Part shown: piece by piece, positions 58,333-64,000 of the stretch
How positions within the stretch are numbered: position 1 is the stretch's first letter
How the letters are laid out: every line of letters starts with the position of its first letter
Source of the DNA: Saccharopolyspora_D taberi
GTDB taxonomy: Bacteria > Actinomycetota > Actinomycetes > Mycobacteriales > Pseudonocardiaceae
Direction of reading: 5' to 3'
NCBI RefSeq assembly: GCF_039534165.1
Contig: NZ_BAAAUX010000016.1
Location: 1-64,000, forward strand
Length of the DNA stretch: 64,000 nucleotides
The notes under the pieces: model-generated
Told to the model about the DNA's origin: nothing
What the model saw: the letters and a program-made list of their open reading frames with translations, nothing else
The model's database searches: none
Position numbers and translations under genes: made by a program

Positions 58333-58419
58333 TCGCTTTCGCGGCCGGGGACCGGGAGCGGTCGCGGCCGGGCGTCTAGGATTTCCGCACACGCACCGCT
58401 CTACCCGGAGGTTTTTCGA

Positions 58420-58704
58420 GTGATCACCGCGATCGTGCTGATCCAGACTGCCGCCGAGCGCCTCACCGAGGCAGCCCAGGAGATCGCCGATCTGGAAGGC
58501 GTCACGGAGGTGTACTCCTGCGCCGGCGACGTGGACCTGATCGCGATCCTGCGGGTCGGCGACCACGAGCAGATCGCCGACATCGTGCCCGGCCGGATCA
58601 ACAAGGTCCCGGGCGTGCTCGACACCGACACCCACATCGCGTTCCGGTCCTACTCCCGGCAGGACACGGAAGCCGCTTTCTCCATCGGGATGGAAGTTGA
58701 CTGA
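58420..58704 (+). CDS. stand-alone Lrp/AsnC ligand-binding (RAM) domain protein
   Basis: A 94-residue protein consisting of only the C-terminal RAM domain of Lrp/AsnC regulators (ITAIVLIQTAAERLTEAAQEIADLEGVTEVYSCAGDVDLIAIL, then VLDTDTHIAF). It has no DNA-binding domain. Such proteins bind amino acids and can mix with full Lrp proteins or act as metabolic sensors; the ligand here is unknown. GTG 58420 has GGAGG eight bases upstream. It sits between ctaF and trpD, so an amino-acid-responsive role near trpD is conceivable but unproven. Confidence 0.87.
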   Translation: MITAIVLIQTAAERLTEAAQEIADLEGVTEVYSCAGDVDLIAILRVGDHEQIADIVPGRINKVPGVLDTDTHIAFRSYSRQDTEAAFSIGMEVD

Positions 58705-58721
58705 GTTCGGCTCGTTTTGCG

Positions 58722-58835
58722 TGGTGGTGCGGGTGGCGGAACCTCAGGCGCCCGCTGGCTGCGGTTACTTTTTCCGACGTATGTCCAATACGACGGAAAA
58801 AGCTGTCCTCGCCAGCGAACGCCTGAGAACCCGCG
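58722..58835. repeat. dispersed repeat copy 2 inside a long imperfect inverted repeat
   Basis: Bases 58722-58746 match the reverse complement of 17116-17140 with one mismatch. The element continues as a nested inverted repeat: 58743-58759 pairs with 58811-58827 (15 of 17), and an inner stem 58768-58781 pairs with 58789-58802 (13 pairs, one mismatch) around a 7-base loop. GCGGGT near 58730 could also pair with ACCCGC near 58829. It could be a small non-autonomous mobile element or a bidirectional terminator. Confidence 0.65.
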
Positions 58836-58898
58836 GCGGTGCCGGTTGCTGGGGTGGGCTAAGCGGCTTCGCCGCTTGAGGACGATGACTGGGTTGGG

Positions 58899-59951
58899 TC
58901 ACGCCCCGGCGTGCAGGGCGGTGGAGCGCTCGGCCCAGCGGTTGAGGAGATCCGAGGCCGCGCCGGAGTCGACCGCCTGCGCCACGCGCTCCAGCGCGGC
59001 GCTCAGCTGGCCCCTGAGGTCATCTCCGACGCCGTCGAAGGCGGCCACCGCCCCGGCGGCGTTCAGCAGCACCGCGTCGCGCACCGGGCCGCGTTCGCCC
59101 GCCACCAGGCGGCGGACCACGTCGGCGTTCTCCGCCGCGTCGCCGCCCTGGAGGTCGGCCGCGGTGCTGTAGGCGATGCCGAAGTCGGCCGGGTCGATCC
59201 GCTCCCGCGCGACGCTGCCCTCGCGGACCACCCAGGTGTTCGTGGTCGTCGTGGTGGTGATCTCGTCCATGCCGTCGTCGCCGCGCACCAGCAGCACCGA
59301 GCTGCCGCGGGCGGCGAAGACCTCGGCCATCACCGGCGCCAGCCGCAGGTCGCCGCTGCCGATCAGGCCCGCCGACGGCCGGGCGGGGTTGGTCAGCGGG
59401 CCGAGGACGTTGAACGCGGTCGGGATGCCGACCTCGCGGCGCGGGACCGCCGCGTGCTTGAACCCGGGGTGGAACACCGGCGCGAAGCAGAACCCGATGC
59501 CGACCTCGTCGAGGCAGCGGGCGACGTCCTCCGGCGCCAGGTCGATCGCGACGCCCAGCGCCTCCAGCACGTCGGCCGTGCCGCACTTCGAGGAGGCCGC
59601 GCGGTTGCCGTGCTTGACCACCGGCACCCCGGCCGCCGCGGTCACCAGCGAGGCCATCGTCGAGATGTTCACGCTGCCCGACCGGTCGCCGCCGGTGCCG
59701 ACGATGTCGACCGCACGCCGGTCGATCCGCAGCGGCCTGGCGTGCGCGAGCATGGCGTCGGCCATGCCGCGGATCTCCGCGGGCGTCTCGCCCTTGGCCC
59801 GCAGCGCGACCACGAACGCCGCCACCCGCGCCGGGGTGGCCTCACCGGTCATCACCAGGTCCATCGCCCAGGCCGTGTCCTCGGCCGAGAGGTCGTTGCC
59901 GGCCACCAGGTGCCCGAGCAGCCCTGCCCAGCTTCCCGCCATGGTTCCCAC
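58899..59951 (-). CDS. trpD: anthranilate phosphoribosyltransferase
   Basis: TrpD (350 residues) transfers phosphoribosyl from PRPP to anthranilate, the second step of tryptophan synthesis. The PRPP-binding DIVGTGGDRSGSVNISTMAS, the anthranilate/metal region KHGNRAASSKCGTADVLEALG, and FAPVFHPGFKHAAVPRREVGI and LGPLTNPARP are diagnostic. The metal-binding DGMDEIT is present. GTG 59951 has AAGGA nine bases upstream; ATG 59942 is an alternative. It lies apart from other trp genes and next to oxidase genes, as in M. tuberculosis (Rv2192c). Confidence 0.96.
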   Translation of the reverse strand: MGTMAGSWAGLLGHLVAGNDLSAEDTAWAMDLVMTGEATPARVAAFVVALRAKGETPAEIRGMADAMLAHARPLRIDRRAVDIVGTGGDRSGSVNISTMASLVTAAAGVPVVKHGNRAASSKCGTADVLEALGVAIDLAPEDVARCLDEVGIGFCFAPVFHPGFKHAAVPRREVGIPTAFNVLGPLTNPARPSAGLIGSGDLRLAPVMAEVFAARGSSVLLVRGDDGMDEITTTTTTNTWVVREGSVARERIDPADFGIAYSTAADLQGGDAAENADVVRRLVAGERGPVRDAVLLNAAGAVAAFDGVGDDLRGQLSAALERVAQAVDSGAASDLLNRWAERSTALHAGA

Positions 59952-60068
59952 GATCGTCGATCCTTCTTCGTTGCAAAGTCTGTTACACGGAGAGCGGCGC
60001 GGCAGGCGGGTGGTGACGAAGGTGGATCCCGGAGCGGGGGCGCCGACGTCCCACCGCTCCCGACGCGC

Positions 60069-60479
60069 TCACGCCCGGACGGCGGGGGCGACCTGGTTGC
60101 GCAGGACCTCGGCGACCGTCTCCGCGGCGGAGAGCGGGTCCAGCGGGTGCACCAGCACCGCGTCGGCCTGCGACCAGGTCGCGAGCCATCGGTCGTCCTT
60201 GCGGCGGACCACGACGACCACCGGCGGGCACTGCCGGATCTCGTTCTTGAGCTGGCGGGACACGCCCATGCCACCGGTCGGCTGCGCCTCGCCGTCGAGG
60301 ATCACCAGGTCGGCGCTGCCCTCGTCGGCCGCGCTGAGCACGTCGGCGACGGTGCCGGCCTCGACGTAGTGCACCCGCGGCAGGTCCGGCGCCGGGCGGC
60401 GCCCGATCGCGGTGATGATCGCCTCTCGCACCTCGGGCTTGTGGCTGAACACCAGGACGGTCGTGGTCGGTGCGCTCAT
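60069..60479 (-). CDS. stand-alone receiver-like protein
   Basis: A 136-residue protein with a response-regulator receiver-like fold: TTTVLVFSHKPEVREAIITAIG starts strand and helix 1, LVILDGEAQPTGGMGVSRQL is the region where the phospho-acceptor aspartate would be, and PPVVVVVRRKDDRWLATWSQADAVLVHPLDPLSAAETV completes the domain. The acidic pair after strand 1 is replaced by SHK, so normal phosphorylation is doubtful. No output domain is attached. ATG 60479 has GAGGAG upstream. It is 117 bases before trpD on the same strand. Function is unknown. Confidence 0.7.
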   Translation of the reverse strand: MSAPTTTVLVFSHKPEVREAIITAIGRRPAPDLPRVHYVEAGTVADVLSAADEGSADLVILDGEAQPTGGMGVSRQLKNEIRQCPPVVVVVRRKDDRWLATWSQADAVLVHPLDPLSAAETVAEVLRNQVAPAVRA

Positions 60480-60579
60480 CACTGCTCCTCGCTGGCGTGG
60501 ACGGCCGGTACGGGGCGGAATAACCTCGGATGCTATCCGCTGCGCGGGTCCGAGCAGTAGTGGCCCACGCTCACGGCGA

Positions 60580-61017
60580 TCAGCCCGGCCCCGGCTGGAG
60601 CGCGTCCCAGCCCGCCGCGCGGCCGCCGAGCCGCTGCGCCAGGCTCGCCATCCGCGAGCTCTCCTGTGAGCAACGCAACGCGTCGATGATCTGCACACGC
60701 AGCGCGACCACCGCGGTCAGGTCGTTCCCGGTTCCGGATTCGCGCAGGTCACCGGGTCGCAGCGTCCAGCCGTCCGGTGCGAGCAGCTCGTCGGCGGCGG
60801 CGAGCTGGTCGTCGGGGAGCAGCAGGTGATGGCGCAGCACCGCAGGTAGCGGGGGCTGCCAGTGCTCCGAACGGCCCAGCGCGGCCGACGCGGCCTCGGT
60901 CTCGTCGAACGAGGTCGCCACGACGCGGAGACCGGGGTCGTCGATGCTGATCACAGGCTGTTTCTGAGTTCGGAACAGACCACCCAGACGGGCGAAAGCC
61001 TCACGTATGTTCTTCAC
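60580..61017 (-). CDS. conserved hypothetical protein
   Basis: A 145-residue soluble protein that I do not recognise. The N-terminus is basic (KNIREAFARLGGLFRTQKQ); the rest is mainly helical with LPAVLRHHLLLPDDQLAAADELLAPDGW and VVALRVQIIDALRCSQESSRMASLAQRLGG. No signal peptide or membrane segment is seen. GTG 61017 is the start. It is divergent from the ctaE-qcrCAB operon with only about 95 bases between, a place that suggests a conserved actinobacterial gene, and it precedes the receiver-like gene on the same strand. Confidence 0.65.
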   Translation of the reverse strand: MKNIREAFARLGGLFRTQKQPVISIDDPGLRVVATSFDETEAASAALGRSEHWQPPLPAVLRHHLLLPDDQLAAADELLAPDGWTLRPGDLRESGTGNDLTAVVALRVQIIDALRCSQESSRMASLAQRLGGRAAGWDALQPGPG

Positions 61018-61111
61018 GGTGCGTTACTCCCAGGTCGCAATCCGATCAATCCCCGGCGTGGCTGCGGACCCGACGAGGCAGGCGGAAAACGTGCAAGACA
61101 TAATGCGTCGC

Positions 61112-61714
61112 GTGACAACGGCAGCGCCCTCAATCAGTCAACGTGTGCACTCGCTGAACCGCCCGAACATGGTCAGCGTGGGCACCATCGTTTGGTTGGC
61201 CAGCGAGCTGATGTTCTTCGCTGGGCTCTTCGCCATGTTCTTCACGGTGAAGGCGCAGAACGAGGGGGCGTGGCCGCCACACCCCACTCATCTGAACCTC
61301 CCGTACGCCCTCCCGTTCACGATCATCCTGGTGGCGTCCTCGTTCACCTGCCAGTGGGGCGTGTTCGCGGCCGAGCGGGGAGACGTCTACGGCCTGCGTC
61401 GCTGGTACGTGATCACACTGATCATGGGCACGGTCTTCGTGCTCGGGCAGGCGGGTGAGTACTACCAGCTGATCACCGAGCACGGCACCACGATCGCGTC
61501 CTCCGCGTACGGCACCGTCTTCTACATGACGACCGGCTTCCACGGCCTGCACGTCATCGGCGGTCTGATCGCGTTCGTCTTCCTGATCATCCGGACGAGG
61601 CTCAGCAAGTTCACCCCGGCGCAGGCCATCGCGGCCATCGTCGTGTCGTACTACTGGCACTTCGTGGACATCGTGTGGATCGGGCTGTTCGCCGTGATCT
61701 ACCTCGTCCCGTGA
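61112..61714 (+). CDS. ctaE: cytochrome c oxidase subunit III
   Basis: CtaE (200 residues from the chosen start) is the membrane subunit III of the aa3 oxidase. It begins with the family pattern SLNRPNMVSVGTIVWLASELMFFAGLFAMFF. Five hydrophobic helices are evident, with GFHGLHVIGGLIAF and SYYWHFVDIVWIGLFAVIYLVP as subunit III signatures. GTG 61112 (MTTAAPS) is used; an in-frame ATG at 61103 would add three residues, and neither has a strong ribosome site. It is first of the ctaE-qcrC-qcrA-qcrB operon. Confidence 0.96.
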   Translation: MTTAAPSISQRVHSLNRPNMVSVGTIVWLASELMFFAGLFAMFFTVKAQNEGAWPPHPTHLNLPYALPFTIILVASSFTCQWGVFAAERGDVYGLRRWYVITLIMGTVFVLGQAGEYYQLITEHGTTIASSAYGTVFYMTTGFHGLHVIGGLIAFVFLIIRTRLSKFTPAQAIAAIVVSYYWHFVDIVWIGLFAVIYLVP

Positions 61715-61778
61715 CCGTCTTCCCAGACGAGGTCGTTACCGAATCACCCCGAACCTGACAGCAAGGGTTGCCGCACTC

Positions 61779-62585
61779 ATGACCACCAACAAGAAACGGA
61801 ACCGCGCGGGCTCGAAGCTACGTCGGCGGATCTCCGGTGCGCTGGCGCTGGGCATCGCCCTCATCAGCGCGGGCGGGCTCTACACCGTCCTGACCCCCGA
61901 GCCGCAGACCGCGCAGGCCGCCGCGGACCCGGCGCTGGTCAGGCAGGGCGAGGCGCTCTACAACAACGCCTGCATCACCTGCCACGGCTCGAACCTGCAG
62001 GGTGTGCAGGACCGCGGCCCGAGCCTGGTGGGCGTCGGCGAGGCCGCCGTGCACTTCCAGGTCTCGACCGGCCGGATGCCGATGGTCCGCCAGGAGGCGC
62101 AGGCCATGCGCAAGCCGCCGAAGTTCTCCCCGGAGGAGATCGACGCGCTGTCGGCGTACGTTCAGACCTACGGCGGCGGTCCGGAGGGGCCGAAGGAGCG
62201 GGGCGAGGCGCTGTGGGGCGCCAACCCGGCCCGCGGTGGTGAGCTCTTCCGGCTCAACTGCGCGTCGTGCCACAACTTCACCGGACGCGGCATCGCGATG
62301 TCCTCGGGCAAGTACGCCCCGAACCTGCACGAGGCGACCGAGCAGGACATCTACAACGCGATGCTCACCGGACCGCAGAACATGCCGAAGTTCTCCGACC
62401 GGCAGCTCACCCCGGAGGAGAAGAAGGACATCATCGCCTACGTCAAGTCGGTGTCCAACGGCAACAACAACCCGGGCGGCAACGACCTGGGCGGGTACGG
62501 ACCGGCGTCCGAGATGGTGATCGCCTGGGTGGTCGGGATCGGCGCGCTGATCGGCGTCACCCTGTGGATCGGAGCCAGGGCATGA
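61779..62585 (+). CDS. qcrC: cytochrome bc1 complex diheme cytochrome c subunit
   Basis: QcrC (268 residues) is the diheme cytochrome cc of the actinobacterial bcc complex, passing electrons from the Rieske centre to CuA of the oxidase. Two heme c sites are visible: CITCH at 65-69 and CASCH at 161-165. An N-terminal signal/anchor helix is at about 18-38, and a C-terminal transmembrane helix at about 243-265 (MVIAWVVGIGALIGVTLWIG). ATG 61779 is the start. Its stop overlaps qcrA by four bases (ATGA). Confidence 0.97.
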   Translation: MTTNKKRNRAGSKLRRRISGALALGIALISAGGLYTVLTPEPQTAQAAADPALVRQGEALYNNACITCHGSNLQGVQDRGPSLVGVGEAAVHFQVSTGRMPMVRQEAQAMRKPPKFSPEEIDALSAYVQTYGGGPEGPKERGEALWGANPARGGELFRLNCASCHNFTGRGIAMSSGKYAPNLHEATEQDIYNAMLTGPQNMPKFSDRQLTPEEKKDIIAYVKSVSNGNNNPGGNDLGGYGPASEMVIAWVVGIGALIGVTLWIGARA

Positions 62586-63712
62586 GCGAGCAGCAGAAGA
62601 GGGAATACACCGAGGCCGAGCTGGCCGAGATGAGCCGGGACGAGAAGGTCCGGCTCGGGACCGAGCTCGACGACGTCGAGCTGGTCGAGTACCGGGACCG
62701 CTGGCCGGTCAAGAACACCCGTGCCGAGCGGCGCGCGGAGCGGACCGTGGCGCTGTGGTTCGTGCTCGCGGGCCTGTCCGCGCTGGCGTTCCTGGCCGTG
62801 TTCATCTTCTGGCCCTGGGGCTACGCCGACCCGCTGAGCAAGCCCGACGAGTACTTCGTCTACTCGCTGTACACGCCGCTGGTCGGGTTCTTCCTCGGCC
62901 TGTCGGTGCTGTCGGTGGGTATCGCCGTCGTCCTCTACGGCAAGAAGTTCCTCCCGCACGAGGTCGCGGTGCAGCAGCGCCACGACGGTCACGGCTCGGA
63001 GGAGGTCGACCGCCAGACCACGGCCGCGCTGCTGGCCGACGCGGGCAACCGCAGCGGCATCGCCCGCCGGTCGATGATCAAGCGCACCGCCGGTTTCGGC
63101 GCGGGTGCGCTGGGCCTGGGTGCCGGCGTGGTCGCGATCGGCGGCTTCGTCCGCAACCCGTGGGCCAACGAGGGGCCGAACTCGCTGCAGCACACCCCGT
63201 GGCTGTCGGAGAACGGCGAGAAGATCTACCTGCGCCGCAGCACCGGGCACCCGCACGAGGTGTCGCTGGTGCGCCCGGAGGACATCGACGCGGGCGGTTT
63301 CGAGACCGTCTACCCGTTCCGGGAGTCCGAGCGCCACGACGAGCACGCACTGGCCAAGGCGTTCAAGCGCGGCGACGCGCCGGTCATGCTGATCCGGCTC
63401 CGGCCGGGCAGCAAGCCGATCAAGCGCAAGGGCCAGGAGGACTTCAACTACGGCGACTTCTACGCCTACTCGAAGATCTGCACCCACGTGGGCTGCCCGA
63501 CCTCGCTGTTCGAGCAGCAGACCGGCCGCCTGCTGTGCCCGTGCCACCAGTCGCAGTTCGACGTGGTCAACACCTACGCCAAGCCGGTGTTCGGCCCAGC
63601 CACCCGATCCCTGCCGCAGCTTCCGATTACGGTTGACGAAGAGGGATACTTCGTGGCCAAGCACGACTTCATCGAGCCGGTCGGCCCGGCCTACTGGGAG
63701 CGTAAGGCATGA
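62582..63712 (+). CDS. qcrA: cytochrome bc1 complex Rieske iron-sulfur subunit
   Basis: QcrA (376 residues) carries the [2Fe-2S] Rieske centre of the bcc complex. The long N-terminal cytoplasmic tail is charged (EYTEAELAEMSRDEKVRLG). Three transmembrane helices lie at about 58-78, 97-119 and 168-188, as usual in actinobacteria. The cluster ligands are Cys300 and His302 in CTHVGC and Cys320 and His323 in CPCH, with Cys305 and Cys322 forming the disulfide. ATG 62582 overlaps the qcrC stop, and its own stop overlaps qcrB (ATGA), so the genes are translationally coupled. Confidence 0.97.
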   Translation: MSEQQKREYTEAELAEMSRDEKVRLGTELDDVELVEYRDRWPVKNTRAERRAERTVALWFVLAGLSALAFLAVFIFWPWGYADPLSKPDEYFVYSLYTPLVGFFLGLSVLSVGIAVVLYGKKFLPHEVAVQQRHDGHGSEEVDRQTTAALLADAGNRSGIARRSMIKRTAGFGAGALGLGAGVVAIGGFVRNPWANEGPNSLQHTPWLSENGEKIYLRRSTGHPHEVSLVRPEDIDAGGFETVYPFRESERHDEHALAKAFKRGDAPVMLIRLRPGSKPIKRKGQEDFNYGDFYAYSKICTHVGCPTSLFEQQTGRLLCPCHQSQFDVVNTYAKPVFGPATRSLPQLPITVDEEGYFVAKHDFIEPVGPAYWERKA

Positions 63713-64000
63713 GTTCGATCACCACGCCCACGAAATCGGAGAGCGCCGCCTACAAGAAGGCGTCCCAGGCAGCCGACGAACTCGACCAGCGATTCCAGTT
63801 CGCCAAGGGGATGCGGCGGCAGCTGAACAAGGTCTTCCCGACGCACTGGTCCTTCCTGCTCGGTGAGATCGCGCTCTACACGTTCATCCTGCTGCTGCTG
63901 ACCGGTGTCTACCTGACGCTGTTCTTCGACCCCTCCATGGAGGAGGTCGTCTACGACGGCGTCTACCGGAACCTGCAGGGCGTCGAGATGTCGAAGGCGT
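63709..64000 (+). CDS. qcrB: cytochrome bc1 complex cytochrome b subunit, N-terminal part
   Basis: Only the first 97 codons are in the window; the gene runs off the right edge. The visible part (RFQFAKGMRRQLNKVFPTHWSFLLGEIALYTFILLLLTGVYLTLFF) contains the amphipathic N-terminus and first transmembrane helix of cytochrome b, followed by DPSMEEVVYDGVYRNLQGVEMSKA typical of actinobacterial QcrB. It binds two b hemes and quinol in the complete protein. ATG 63709 overlaps the qcrA stop. Confidence 0.96.
   Translation, partial: MSSITTPTKSESAAYKKASQAADELDQRFQFAKGMRRQLNKVFPTHWSFLLGEIALYTFILLLLTGVYLTLFFDPSMEEVVYDGVYRNLQGVEMSKA

Overview
This window is chromosomal DNA of a high-GC actinomycete. Coding sequence has strongly GC-rich third positions, GTG starts are common and one TTG start is likely. 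The gene order closely follows the block I recall from Mycobacterium tuberculosis between glnE (Rv2221c) and trpD (Rv2192c): glnE, glnA, a DUF4191 protein, lipA, lipB, a TIGR01777 epimerase, the lipoylated E2 gene (dlaT/sucB), pepA, ilvE, cobS/cobT, a DUF3043 protein, erpA, adenosine kinase, asnB, ctaC, ctaF, trpD, ctaE and qcrCAB. The extra genes and the protein character suggest Pseudonocardiaceae, perhaps a Saccharopolyspora-like organism. That placement is inference.

Layout. 1-113: the 3' end of a 5S rRNA and its terminator, so an rRNA operon lies to the left. 186-8.9 kb: a glutamine amidotransferase, then nitrogen control (glnE, glnA with a well-spaced GlnR-type site), plus a GNAT acetyltransferase, an SMP-30 protein and a metallopeptidase lipoprotein. 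8.9-10.8 kb: the DUF4191 protein and lipA. 10.8-18.8 kb: an accessory run of regulators paired with small enzymes (SDR, DHDPS-like/LysR, VOC/XRE, TetR/LLM, and a secreted serine hydrolase with an HTH regulator) separating lipA from lipB. 18.8-23.8 kb: lipoate and 2-oxo acid dehydrogenase functions (lipB, epimerase, sucB, lpd). 24-37.9 kb: mixed metabolism (OsmC, pepA, permease, DUF402, ilvE, a BNR protein with a MoaD-like partner, cobU-cobT-cobS, aldo/keto reductase, erpA, adenosine kinase).

37.9-54.6 kb is a second accessory island inserted between adenosine kinase and asnB. It holds a secreted alpha-amylase, a sialidase lipoprotein, a maltose-type ABC importer without its ATPase, a LacI regulator, an intracellular GH13 glucosidase, a two-component system, a methyltransferase, an M23 peptidase fused to a SapA-like domain, an antiporter and a flavin reductase-like protein. 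A shared TTGCAAA-N2-TTTGCGA operator lies upstream of both the amylase and the importer, suggesting one LacI-controlled alpha-glucan regulon. A degenerate 76-bp tandem repeat runs into a 40-base run of N beside the amylase.

54.6-64 kb returns to the core: asnB, ctaC, ctaF, an Lrp-type RAM protein, trpD, two small proteins of unknown role, then ctaE-qcrC-qcrA-qcrB, the cytochrome bcc-aa3 supercomplex genes, with qcrB cut by the window edge.
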